From contig NZ_PDEP01000001.1 of NCBI RefSeq assembly GCF_002554705.1, forward strand, positions 372,001 to 436,000: a stretch of DNA of 64,000 nt, written 5' to 3'. The stretch is from Longimonas halophila (GTDB taxonomy: Bacteria; Bacteroidota; Rhodothermia; Rhodothermales; Salinibacteraceae). A program made the translations under genes and the position numbers. Of the stretch, positions 8,534 through 16,997 are shown piece by piece. Each line of letters starts with the position of its first letter. The first letter of the stretch is position 1. The notes under the pieces were generated by a model that worked only from the letters and a program-made list of their open reading frames with translations, ran no database searches and was not told the origin of the DNA.

Positions 8534-9307
8534 ATGTCTTGGATCCACACCCTGGCCACCCACGCTGCCACACGCTGGGTTGCTGGCGGACTCCTGGCCG
8601 CGGGCGGATGGGCGCTCTATCAAACCGCCACCGCCCAGACAACGGCGCCACCGCCTCCAGATGTCGACCCCGCGCCAGTCGAGCATCGCGAATCCCCATC
8701 TGTCGAAGCAGCGCCTGCTCATCCCACTGAAAACGGCACTGCGAATGCCTTCCGCACTGAGGCACCGTCCCCCGATCCCACACGCATTGAGGCGCTGGTA
8801 ACCGATCGCGTACGCGCCGAGCGCAATCACCTGTGGCGCGTGGCGGCGTGGGGTAGCGCGAACATGGTAGGCGGGCTGGCGCTACGCCTTGCCTCCGACC
8901 CTACCGATACCCGCGCCTTCGGATTCCAATCGGCAACCTGGGGCGCGGTCAACGTGGGCATTGCGGCGGCAGGACTACTCAGTTTACGCGACCGGCCCAC
9001 CACGTGGCGCAGCGCCGTAAATGCCGAGCGCCGGTACCACGACATCCTGCTGGCTAATCTGGGACTCAATGTGGGCTACGCCAGTGTGGGCACCGCCATG
9101 GTCGTAGCGAGCACGTACAACGTAGACCAGGCCGCCGCGTGGCGGGGGCACGGCAGCGCGCTCATCCTGCAAGGCGCCGGACTGTTTGTGTTAGACGCCA
9201 TTGCGTGGCTCGGATCCCGAGGGCGCATCGTCGACTTCCTCGGCATGCCCGGGAACCTCGCGGCCCGACCCTTGCCAGTGGGCGGAGCGCTCACCTGGCG
9301 TTTCTGA
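8534..9307 (+). CDS. Membrane protein, DUF6992-like
   Basis: This 257-residue protein has an N-terminal hydrophobic segment (about residues 10-34), a Pro/Thr/Ala-rich periplasmic-type stretch (about 35-90), then about four hydrophobic helices with small-residue motifs such as AAWGSANMVGG and SATWGAVNVGI. This matches DUF6992-type proteins of Bacteroidota, whose function is unknown. ATG 8534 gives a start right before the hydrophobic segment. Its last 117 bases overlap the 3' end of fxsA on the other strand, so the two genes converge and share coding DNA. Confidence 0.7.
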   Translation: MSWIHTLATHAATRWVAGGLLAAGGWALYQTATAQTTAPPPPDVDPAPVEHRESPSVEAAPAHPTENGTANAFRTEAPSPDPTRIEALVTDRVRAERNHLWRVAAWGSANMVGGLALRLASDPTDTRAFGFQSATWGAVNVGIAAAGLLSLRDRPTTWRSAVNAERRYHDILLANLGLNVGYASVGTAMVVASTYNVDQAAAWRGHGSALILQGAGLFVLDAIAWLGSRGRIVDFLGMPGNLAARPLPVGGALTWRF

Positions 9308-9781
9308 GTCATCCGGATCGAAGCCATCGGGGCGTTCGGGGCCGAAATCGGACATAGAGCCGCCCGAAAAGCCTCCGCCTCCAAAACCAACACCGTACTG
9401 CACGTTCATGGAGCCCGTCTCCAGTTTGTGCTTAAAACGCTTCACCACAAAGCGACGAATGAGGCGACGCGTGGGCGGTAGCAGTCCCAGAAAGCCCACG
9501 ACATCTGTAAGCACGCCCGGCGTAACGAGCAGGGCGCCCGCTACCAGAATAATCACGCCCTCTACGATCTCATTGCCCGGCAACCCGCCCTGGCTCAGGC
9601 GCGCGTTCAGCTTTTTCCACGTTGAGGCGCCCTCGCGGCGGGCCAGGTAGCCGCCCACCACACCCGTTACCAGAATAAGTCCCACCGTGGGCCAGAAGTC
9701 GATGAGCTTCTCCACCTGAATGAAGAGCACAAACTCAATAGCGGGCAGCAGCAGAAACAGCAGAACAATACGGAAAAGCAT
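9191..9781 (-). CDS. fxsA: FxsA-family membrane protein
   Basis: This 196-residue protein has the FxsA signature: an N-terminal helix MLFRIVLLFLLLPAIEFVLF, a second helix LILVTGVVGGYLARREG, a third around EGVIILVAGALLVTPG, and GFLGLLPPTRRLIR. FxsA is a cytoplasmic-membrane protein; in E. coli its overproduction relieves F-plasmid exclusion of phage T7. The C-terminal tail (about 140-196) is Gly- and charge-rich and is the part that overlaps the convergent neighbour. The start at 9781 was preferred over 9790 because it opens the first helix. Confidence 0.85.
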   Translation of the reverse strand: MLFRIVLLFLLLPAIEFVLFIQVEKLIDFWPTVGLILVTGVVGGYLARREGASTWKKLNARLSQGGLPGNEIVEGVIILVAGALLVTPGVLTDVVGFLGLLPPTRRLIRRFVVKRFKHKLETGSMNVQYGVGFGGGGFSGGSMSDFGPERPDGFDPDDSETPGERSAHWQGSGREVPGHAEEVDDAPSGSEPRNGV

Positions 9782-9923
9782 ACGGCACACAGCAGCAAGA
9801 AAACGGACATCACGACGCAGCCGAACGGGGCTGCGGGGCGTTGCATCCCCCTAAACACATGCATTGGCACGAAGGATTCAACGCGGGCTCGCTTTCCTAC
9901 CACATAGATACATAAACAGGCGG

Positions 9924-10979
9924 ATGACGAAACGGATTGCCATCATTGGGGCGGGCGCTGCCGGACTCACTGCGGCCTGGCGCCTGCGCAACGCGCCATA
10001 CGAGGTACAGGTGTTCGAAAAGAGCCGCGGATACACCGGGCGCGCAGCCACCCGCAGTCACGGCACCGTGCGCTACGACTTCGGGGCCAACTACATCACG
10101 CGTCCGCCTGAGCGCATCCGCCAGTTACTTACCGATACGCTGCCCCACGACGCCCTCGCCACCATCGACCCGCCGGTGTGGACCTTCGACAAGGCGGGGA
10201 ATCGCGAGCCGGGCGATCCAGAGTCCAACGCAGCACCGCGCTGGACCTACGCGCACGGCATCAACACGCTGGGCAAGCTGCTGGTTGAAGACGGAAATCT
10301 GTCAGTGCAGCGCACCACGCGCATCCACCACCTTACGCGTACCGGCGGCGCTTGGCAGCTTCATACCGAGCAGGGGGAGACGCACGGCCCGTTTCATGTG
10401 GTGCTATCCACGCCGCCATCTCCGCAAACGGTTGCTATTTTGCAACGTAGTTCGGCGGATGCAGAGAGCGAGACACACATTCGGCAGTGCATCGCAGCCT
10501 TGGAGGTGGCCACGTACGCGCCGCAGTTCGCCTACGTGTTTGGACTCGCCGCGCCGCTCCCGCGTCCTGAGCCGTTCCACGCGCTCTTGAATACCGACCG
10601 TGCGCATCCCATTGCCTGGATGAGCATCGAAGACGACAAGCCGGGCCGCGTGCCCAGCGGGCAGTCGGTGGTGAGCGCGCAGATGAGTCCCGACTGGACC
10701 GCCGAGCGCGTAGACGACGACCCTGCCGCCTACACCGATACCGTGCACGCGCTGGCATCGGACGTGCTGGGTGTGCCGCTTCAGCCGCTGGCCTGGACCG
10801 ATGCGCACCGCTGGCGCTATGCCGCTCCCACTGCTGCGGCTCCGGATGCACCACTCAACGCGGCTTATGAAGCCGGCCTCTACTTTGCAGGCGATTATCG
10901 CGTGGGCAAAGGCCGCGTGGCGCTGGCGATGGACAGCGGCTGGACGCAAGCCGAACGCATCATGGCAGATTGGACGTAA
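9924..10979 (+). CDS. NAD(P)/FAD-dependent oxidoreductase (amine-oxidase/renalase-like)
   Basis: This 351-residue flavoprotein has an N-terminal dinucleotide-binding motif [17 protein letters not shown] followed by a VFEKSRGYTGRAATR segment and VRYDFGANY, as in renalase-like FAD amine oxidases. It also has a C-terminal FAD-binding stretch AAYEAGLYFAGDYRVG. Substrates are unknown; bacterial relatives oxidise reduced nicotinamide isomers or act in pigment metabolism. ATG 9924 lies just before the Rossmann strand; the frame runs back to 9864 without family support. It is divergent from fxsA, with about 140 bases between the starts. Confidence 0.8.
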   Translation: MTKRIAIIGAGAAGLTAAWRLRNAPYEVQVFEKSRGYTGRAATRSHGTVRYDFGANYITRPPERIRQLLTDTLPHDALATIDPPVWTFDKAGNREPGDPESNAAPRWTYAHGINTLGKLLVEDGNLSVQRTTRIHHLTRTGGAWQLHTEQGETHGPFHVVLSTPPSPQTVAILQRSSADAESETHIRQCIAALEVATYAPQFAYVFGLAAPLPRPEPFHALLNTDRAHPIAWMSIEDDKPGRVPSGQSVVSAQMSPDWTAERVDDDPAAYTDTVHALASDVLGVPLQPLAWTDAHRWRYAAPTAAAPDAPLNAAYEAGLYFAGDYRVGKGRVALAMDSGWTQAERIMADWT

Positions 10980-11158
10980 CGCACGCTCCCGCGTTGCCCA
11001 TGTTATGCCGACCAGGGCACTGTATGCGCTAAAAGCGACACGAGGCGTACGCTAAAGCCTATGCGTAGACCCAGCGCCGGTGGGTATTATGGAGCGGACT
11101 TGATCAGCCATAGGGCTGCAGGTTGACTCTTATCCATGGGCTTAGCTCGCGTACCTGC

Positions 11159-12217
11159 ATGGCACACCCCCCAGTCACATTCTTCTATCCATATCCCGAC
11201 GAACTGGCACAGTGCGCCGACTGGTCGCTCACCGATCCGCGTCCGTGGAGCGTGGAAGGGCAGGAGCGTCGCCGTGCCTGGATTTTGCAGACGTACCTGC
11301 ACATGCGGGCACACGGCTACCACGTCAACATTGCGCCCGTGCTGCCCACCGAAGGCATCGTCGTATTCATCCCAGAGGTAGAGAGCCTCCACGCGTTGCG
11401 TAGGCAGTACACCCGAAGCCACCGTGCGCTTACGTTTGTAACGGTGCGCGCCGACGTGATCGAGTTCCGATCGCCCTGGGCCGATGCTGAAATTGTCCAA
11501 AACGGGCGCTTTGCTGATGGGCACCGAAGCTTCTTCGTGCCCCACTGGCCGCAGCCGGGCATCATTCCGCGCGATCCCAGCCGGGGGGCTCGCATTGAGC
11601 ATATCACATTCAAAGGCGGATTTGGGAGCCTCGACAAAGCGTTTCGGTCGGAGCCGTGGCAGCAGTTTCTGGACGAGCGCGGACTCACCTTCGAGATTGC
11701 GTCGAAGCACACCCAGAGCGCAGTGCCGCGCTGGCACGACTACGAACACGCCGACCTGATGCTGGCTGTGCGTCCGCTGCATGGTGACGGCGGGCAGCGC
11801 TGCGAAAAACCGGCGTCAAAGCTTGTGAATGCGTGGATGGCAGGCGTGCCTGCACTGGTGGGGCCCGAGTATGCGTTTCGGGAGCTGCGCGAGGATCCGC
11901 TCGATTACGTGGAAGTGGGTTCGCTGCGCGACGCGATGGATGCCATCGATGCACTGCGCGACGATCCCGATCGGTACCATGCGATGCGTGCACACGGCCT
12001 ACAGCGCGCTCAGGCGTTCACGCCAACCTGCATTGCCGAGCGCTGGGCTGAGGTGCTTTTTGAGCATGTACCCGCGCTGGAACGGCTCCCCACGCGTCGG
12101 TGGGCGCAGCGCCTTCCTCTGCCCCTGCGTCAGGGCTGGAATATGGCAACAAGCCCGCCGTCTCTGTTCGAGTTGCGAAAAATAGGCGGGCAGGTCTATC
12201 GATCGCTACGGTCATAG
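11159..12217 (+). CDS. Glycosyltransferase (GT-B, family 1-like)
   Basis: This 352-residue protein has a C-terminal GT-B nucleotide-sugar region. KPASKLVNAWMAGVPALVGPE followed by FRELREDPLDYVEVG is the typical donor-binding/EX7E-like part, and a final helix block covers residues 280-300. The N-terminal half begins with TFFYPYPDELAQCADWSLTDPRPW and handles the acceptor. It probably transfers a sugar to a cell-surface polysaccharide, but donor and acceptor cannot be read from sequence. It stands alone between an oxidoreductase and a convergent reductase gene. Confidence 0.75.
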   Translation: MAHPPVTFFYPYPDELAQCADWSLTDPRPWSVEGQERRRAWILQTYLHMRAHGYHVNIAPVLPTEGIVVFIPEVESLHALRRQYTRSHRALTFVTVRADVIEFRSPWADAEIVQNGRFADGHRSFFVPHWPQPGIIPRDPSRGARIEHITFKGGFGSLDKAFRSEPWQQFLDERGLTFEIASKHTQSAVPRWHDYEHADLMLAVRPLHGDGGQRCEKPASKLVNAWMAGVPALVGPEYAFRELREDPLDYVEVGSLRDAMDAIDALRDDPDRYHAMRAHGLQRAQAFTPTCIAERWAEVLFEHVPALERLPTRRWAQRLPLPLRQGWNMATSPPSLFELRKIGGQVYRSLRS

Positions 12218-12633
12218 CTCCAACTCTATAATCTCAGGACCCAGTCAAACATACAAGGGGCTAAGAATGGATTGTGCCATGGGTTCAGAAGGCGCAGAGC
12301 TCCCCATCGTCCTGTCAAGGCGCGCCCCTGGCGTCGCTGACCCGGAGCCGAGCGAAGCGACGCACGAAGTAATCCATTCGCCGTTTGAGAGTTGCATTCA
12401 TATCCGATGCACATTCATCCATTGGAGGATGGATCCCAGATCGTCTACCGACCGCTGTCGGCATCCGTCTGGGATGACCGTGTAGGGGCATAAACACGCA
12501 TTTCTGCACGTTCAACGGCAAATACATGTATAGCACAACGCGTCCTAAGACACGGGCTCATGCAGCCATCATACCCTGTGGTATAATTCCAGGCGCAACC
12601 AGCTGGTGTCTTCAAACGCGCTTGAGCAACAGC
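12218..12633. other. Intergenic region between convergent genes
   Basis: These 416 bases hold no supported gene. They contain the second REP-like hairpin (12433-12475). No clear terminator with a T-tract is visible for either neighbouring gene. Confidence 0.6.
12433..12475 (+). repeat. REP-like nested hairpin, copy B
   Basis: The outer arms ATCCCAGA (12433-12440) and TCTGGGAT (12468-12475) enclose the inner arms CCGAC (12448-12452) and GTCGG (12457-12461) around loop CGCT. Same design and same core as copy A at 6381-6425, in the opposite orientation. Confidence 0.75.
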
Positions 12634-13407
12634 CTACGCAGACGTGTGCCGCTCCACAAAGTACTTCTCCTCATGGATGCGGTCGTCGGGCAGTCCGGCA
12701 CGGGCGCCAATGCCCTGTGCCTTGTCGATCATCTGGGGGTGGCCGCAGGTGTAGAGTGCGGTGTTGCGCAGGGGAAAGCCCGATGCATCCCAATGCTTGC
12801 GAAGCACATCCTCAACGCGTCCGCGCTCGCCCATCCAGCTGGGGTCTTCGTGCGGGCGGCTCACGGTGGGCACATACGTGATGGCGTTGTGCTCGGTGGC
12901 GTACTCGGCCATTTCGCGACGGTAGCGCCCCAACTCATCGGCGTAGCTGCCGCCGTGGATCAGCAGGAAGCGGTCGTTGCGTCGCTCCGATGTTGGCGTA
13001 TCCAACCAGGTACGCAGGATGCTGAGGTAGGGGCCCACGCCCGTAACGGTGGCAGCCATGACGTGGTGCTGCACATCGGTGTCGAGGACGAAGCGGCCCA
13101 CGATTTTGCGGCGCATCCAGAGCGTTGCACCGGGCTGCAGCGTCCACAGGCGTGAGGTGAGTTGCCCATCGTCGACGCGCTCCAAGTAGAACTCCAGGTG
13201 CGTATCGCCGGGCGTGCCGATAACCGAGTACGGACGCAGTAGCGGGCGCGGCTGGTCGTCTTCGGCAAGGCCGAGAGTGGCGTACTGGCCGGGGGTAAAG
13301 GAAATCGGTTCGTCGGCCTCCACATGTAGCACGCCCACGTCGTCGGTAAAGAGTTCGCGGCGCGTAAGGGTGAGGCGAAGGTAGCGTTCGGGGTTGAGGT
13401 TGGGCAT
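12634..13407 (-). CDS. Ferredoxin-NADP+ reductase
   Basis: This 257-residue flavoenzyme belongs to the plant/bacterial FNR superfamily. The FAD-binding motif RPYSV follows PLL (about residue 60). The NADP-binding segment VTGVGPYLSILRTW is the usual GTGxAP-type motif. LYTCGHPQMI is the C-terminal NADP site, and the protein ends in a short tail containing EEKYFVERH. It transfers electrons between NADPH and ferredoxin or flavodoxin in the cytoplasm. The start at 13407 (MPNLNPERYLRL) fits the family; the longer frame to 13449 is unlikely. It is the last gene of a leftward cluster, 48 bases after moxR. Confidence 0.85.
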   Translation of the reverse strand: MPNLNPERYLRLTLTRRELFTDDVGVLHVEADEPISFTPGQYATLGLAEDDQPRPLLRPYSVIGTPGDTHLEFYLERVDDGQLTSRLWTLQPGATLWMRRKIVGRFVLDTDVQHHVMAATVTGVGPYLSILRTWLDTPTSERRNDRFLLIHGGSYADELGRYRREMAEYATEHNAITYVPTVSRPHEDPSWMGERGRVEDVLRKHWDASGFPLRNTALYTCGHPQMIDKAQGIGARAGLPDDRIHEEKYFVERHTSA

Positions 13408-13455
13408 AGGAAAAAGCAGGACCTGGCACGGTGAAAGCCGAACACGCACAACGAC

Positions 13456-14466
13456 TTATGCCTCCAGGAGCCGCTGAATCACGTCTTGTGTGGAGATGCC
13501 GTCGGCCTCCGCATTAAAGTTGGTCACGATGCGATGACGCAGCACGGGGAGCGCAATGCGGCGCACATCCTCTTCGAGCGGGGTCGCGCGTCCGTCGAAT
13601 GCCGCGAGGGCCTTTGCACCCAGGATCAGGTACTGGGAGGCGCGAGGTCCAGCCCCGTACTCCAGGTAGTCGCTCACGTACTGCGGCGCACGCTCGGTGT
13701 TGGGGCGCGTCTGTGCTACCAGGCCCACAGCATACTCGATGAGATTATCCGTCACCGGAAGCTGGCGCACAATCTGCTGGTAGCGGATGACCTCCTCGGC
13801 GGTAAGGACGGGCTCGGCCTCGGGCAGCGCATCGGCGGTGGTGGTGCGTACCACGTCGACCTCCTCTTGAAACGAGGGATAGTCGAGCCACAGGTTCAGC
13901 ATGAAGCGGTCGAGCTGCGCTTCGGGTAGCGGGTAGGTGCCCTCTTGCTCGATGGGGTTCTGCGTGGCAAGCACAAAGAATGGGGCATCGATCGGACGTG
14001 TTTGGCCACCGGCGGTAACGTGGCGTTCTTGCATCGCCTCCAGCAGCGCGGCCTGCGTCTTGGGCGGCGTACGGTTGATCTCATCCGCCAGCACAATGTT
14101 GGCGAAGATAGGCCCCTGAACAAACTCAAAGTGGCGCTTGCCGTCGTCCGTCTCCTGAATAATGTCGGTGCCTGTAATGTCGCTCGGCATCAGGTCGGGC
14201 GTAAACTGGATCCGGCTAAATGACAGGTTCAGCGCGCGCGACAGGGTGCGTACCAAGAGCGTTTTGGCGAGGCCGGGTACGCCCACCAGCAGCGTGTGGC
14301 CCCGGGCAAAGAGGCTGGCGCATACCTGGGTGATGATCTGGTCTTGCCCCACAATAACGCGGCTGATTTCGTTGTGGAGGCGGTCGTAGGCCGCGCCAAC
14401 TTCAGCAACGGCATCAGCGTCAACAGGAGCGTCGGTGTCAGCAGGCGGGGCCGAGGAAGTAGACAT
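13456..14466 (-). CDS. moxR: MoxR-family AAA+ ATPase
   Basis: This 336-residue MoxR ATPase has Walker A GVPGLAKT, Walker B VLADEINR, sensor LATQNPIEQEGTYPLPEAQLDRFM and a helical lid ending DVRRIALPVLRHRI. MoxR proteins act as chaperone-like ATPases that insert cofactors or mature protein complexes, usually together with DUF58 and von Willebrand A proteins. None of those partners is in the window. Here the gene sits between surA and the ferredoxin-NADP reductase, 68 and 48 bases away, so a link to envelope protein maturation is possible but only inferred. Confidence 0.9.
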   Translation of the reverse strand: MSTSSAPPADTDAPVDADAVAEVGAAYDRLHNEISRVIVGQDQIITQVCASLFARGHTLLVGVPGLAKTLLVRTLSRALNLSFSRIQFTPDLMPSDITGTDIIQETDDGKRHFEFVQGPIFANIVLADEINRTPPKTQAALLEAMQERHVTAGGQTRPIDAPFFVLATQNPIEQEGTYPLPEAQLDRFMLNLWLDYPSFQEEVDVVRTTTADALPEAEPVLTAEEVIRYQQIVRQLPVTDNLIEYAVGLVAQTRPNTERAPQYVSDYLEYGAGPRASQYLILGAKALAAFDGRATPLEEDVRRIALPVLRHRIVTNFNAEADGISTQDVIQRLLEA

Positions 14467-14534
14467 ACAGGCAGGGGGGCTGGGTTAGGGGCGGCATGGA
14501 GAATGGAAGGACGGTGCGCAGGCGGAGAGAGCCG

Positions 14535-15911
14535 TTACTGCGCAGCCATGATGTCTTCCGGGTTCTCAACCATGACCTCTATGTAGACCTCTTCCCGTTT
14601 TTCGGCGATCCACTCTTCGAGTACGCGGGTTTGTTTTTCCTGCAGCGCAAACTGGCGAATCCGCTCGTAATCCATGTCCAGGTTCACGCGATGCTCAGGT
14701 GTGCGGCGGTGCAGTTGCACGATGTGGTAGCCGCGGTCGCCATCGAGGAGGCGTACGCGGTTGGGCTCGCTCACGTCGCCGGGCTCCAGGCCGCGCAGGC
14801 TCTCTTGCCACGACGCACCCAGGCGGTCCAGCACCAGGTCGGGCATGCCGGAGCGCGGATCGACTACGCGTCCGCCCATCTCGGCACTTCGGGTTTCTTG
14901 TGAGTGGCGGCTGGCCATGCGTGCAAACGACTGGTCGTGGTTTACGACCGAGTCGCGCACGGCGCTCAGGTACTCAATGGCTGCTTCTTCGTTGGAGCCG
15001 CGGGGGTCGACCCGAATGAGGATGTGGTTGAGGTCGACAGTGTTGCCGCTCCGTTCGTTGACGCGTATGATGTGGTAGCCGGTGTGCGTAGGGTTGTAGA
15101 ACGGTTGCGACACCTCGCCAATTTCGATGCGCGAGGCGACCGCCGCGAACTCGGGTACAAAGTCGTTCACGCTGATGCCGCTGATGCGTCCGCCCTGACT
15201 TCGCGAGCCGGGGTCTTCCGAAAACTGCTGAGCCATTTCCTCGAACTCGGCGCCTCCTGTAACGACAGAGTCGCGAATGGTGGTAATGATTTCCTCCGCT
15301 TCAGCGCGGGCTTCTTCGGTGGGCTGGGGGTAGCGTACGATGTGCGAGAGGCGTACCGAAGCGGGAAGAACAGGCAGCTCTTCTTCTGGAATCTCGTTGA
15401 ACCACTCCTCGATTTCAGAGGGCGTGATGCGAACGCGGTTCAGCCGCTGCTGGCGCACACGCTGGGCGAGCAACTGATCGCGAAAGTCTTCGCGGAGCGA
15501 TTCGCGCAGCTCGGCGGGCGTTTGCCCATAGGCCTCAGCCAGTGCCTCCTCGCCACCGGCCTGCTCAGCCATCTGCTGGATTCGGCGATCAAGCTGTGCA
15601 TCCACCTGTTCATCGGGGACCGTGATGTTGGTGTCGCGCCGAGCAATTTCTGACATAACCCGCTGGTTGATGAGCTGGTCAAGCCCCTCGCGCCACAGCT
15701 CTGGGGTCACGTCGCCTTGTTGGTCTTGCTGCTGCACCAGCGTGTTTGCGATCTGATCGACATCAGACTTCAAGATCACATCAGAGCCGACGACGGCAAC
15801 CACACGGTCGACCAGGTCGCGGCTATTCTCGTGCGATTGCGCATAGGCGTCTACACCTATCAGGCCCAAGCCGATCAAAAGTGCAGAAGCGAAAAGTGAG
15901 CGTAGCATCAT
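14535..15911 (-). CDS. surA: SurA-like periplasmic peptidyl-prolyl isomerase
   Basis: This 458-residue protein (M at 15911 or 15908) has a signal peptide MLRSLFASALLIGLGLIGVDAYAQ. A SurA N-terminal domain follows (VDRVVAVVGSDVILKSDVDQ, then DQLINQRVMSEIAR), then two parvulin domains (RLSHIVRYP...GAEFEEMAQQFSEDPGS and LNHILIRVDP...SFARMASRHSQETRSAEMGG). It chaperones unfolded outer-membrane proteins in the periplasm. The frame continues upstream to 16073, but that part has no signal peptide and is discarded. It is 167 bases downstream of another foldase-like gene and 68 bases upstream of moxR. Confidence 0.9.
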   Translation of the reverse strand: MMLRSLFASALLIGLGLIGVDAYAQSHENSRDLVDRVVAVVGSDVILKSDVDQIANTLVQQQDQQGDVTPELWREGLDQLINQRVMSEIARRDTNITVPDEQVDAQLDRRIQQMAEQAGGEEALAEAYGQTPAELRESLREDFRDQLLAQRVRQQRLNRVRITPSEIEEWFNEIPEEELPVLPASVRLSHIVRYPQPTEEARAEAEEIITTIRDSVVTGGAEFEEMAQQFSEDPGSRSQGGRISGISVNDFVPEFAAVASRIEIGEVSQPFYNPTHTGYHIIRVNERSGNTVDLNHILIRVDPRGSNEEAAIEYLSAVRDSVVNHDQSFARMASRHSQETRSAEMGGRVVDPRSGMPDLVLDRLGASWQESLRGLEPGDVSEPNRVRLLDGDRGYHIVQLHRRTPEHRVNLDMDYERIRQFALQEKQTRVLEEWIAEKREEVYIEVMVENPEDIMAAQ

Positions 15912-16078
15912 AGAAAAACCCAGAACGTCTGTGCAAAAGAGGCGGTTACGGGCAGGAGGCAACATAGGCGTCCTGCTCGTACCGAAATACAAAAAGTCGC
16001 GGAGCCCCCAAGCAGGTTGTAGAAAGCAGCATGCAAGAGGGCGCGTGCAAGAGGGCAAACCGAGGAAACCCATAAGGC

Positions 16079-16945
16079 TTACTCGGCAGTGGTCGTATCG
16101 TTACCGGCGGGCGCAGAGAGGTGCACATCAAGGGCGCCACGGGCTTCTGCTTCGTTACGTAGCCGTTGAACCTCGCGCGCATACATCTGTTTCCGCGACT
16201 GCGTGCTCAGGTGGCGCTCAATCTGAGGCGCAACCCACTCCAACTCAGGTTCTTGGCCCGCCTCAATGCGCTCTACCAGGTGCAAGACGTGGTGCCAGTC
16301 TTCCCCTTCAATCGTAGTCACTTCACCGGCATTCATGTTGGATATGCGGTCGCGGAGTGCGGGGGCGTCGGCTGTGCGCTGACGCTCGGGGTAGAAGCGT
16401 GTACCCACTGCGCAGGCTTGTTCAGGGTCCGAGGCGTCGCGTTGACATACGGTGGTCCAGGACTGGGGGGCGCTGCGCAGTTCAGAAGCCAGCGTGCTCG
16501 CAGTAGAGGCGTCGGCCACGCGCACGTGGCGAAGTTGTAGGTACGGCTCGCGGAGACGCAGGCGATCGCGGTTGCGCTCAAAGTACTGCGTCACGGCCTC
16601 GCGGCTGGGCTCGACCTCAGCGGTCTCGTAAATGCGACTGGTAAGCGCGTTGATGAGAACCGAACGGCGCTGCTCGCGCAATTGTCGTTGCACGTCGGAC
16701 TCGCTCTCCAGGTTAAGGCGCTCAGCCTCGTTCAGCAGCAGCGTGCGCGTGACCCACTGATCCACAATCTGCCGTCGGGCCTCCACCGTATCGCCCCCGA
16801 CCGCGATCGACTTCATCGCGTCGCTAAGCTCGGCCTCTGTCAGGTAGGTGTCGCCTACACGGGCCGCATACGGTTCACTGGGGGATTCATCGGCGCATCC
16901 TGCGATCACAAGGCACAGTGCGACAACGCTAAAAAGACGCATCAT
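16079..16945 (-). CDS. Lipoprotein, SurA/PpiC-related periplasmic foldase
   Basis: This 288-residue lipoprotein has signal peptide MRLFSVVALCLVIAGC, lipobox Cys at residue 17. The N-terminal part (YAARVGDTYLTEAELSDAMKS...VDQWVTRTLLLNEAERLNL) matches the SurA-type chaperone arm. The middle segment (REPYLQLRHVRVADASTASTLASELRS) resembles a degenerate parvulin domain lacking clear catalytic residues. It is therefore probably a chaperone rather than an isomerase. It lies between two larger PpiC proteins (52 and 167 bases away) in the same direction. Start 16945 or 16942. Confidence 0.75.
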   Translation of the reverse strand: MMRLFSVVALCLVIAGCADESPSEPYAARVGDTYLTEAELSDAMKSIAVGGDTVEARRQIVDQWVTRTLLLNEAERLNLESESDVQRQLREQRRSVLINALTSRIYETAEVEPSREAVTQYFERNRDRLRLREPYLQLRHVRVADASTASTLASELRSAPQSWTTVCQRDASDPEQACAVGTRFYPERQRTADAPALRDRISNMNAGEVTTIEGEDWHHVLHLVERIEAGQEPELEWVAPQIERHLSTQSRKQMYAREVQRLRNEAEARGALDVHLSAPAGNDTTTAE

Positions 16946-16997
16946 GGATATGTGCGTAGCAGGCGAGGATGGCATATGCAAACAGGGGGCGGCGTGT

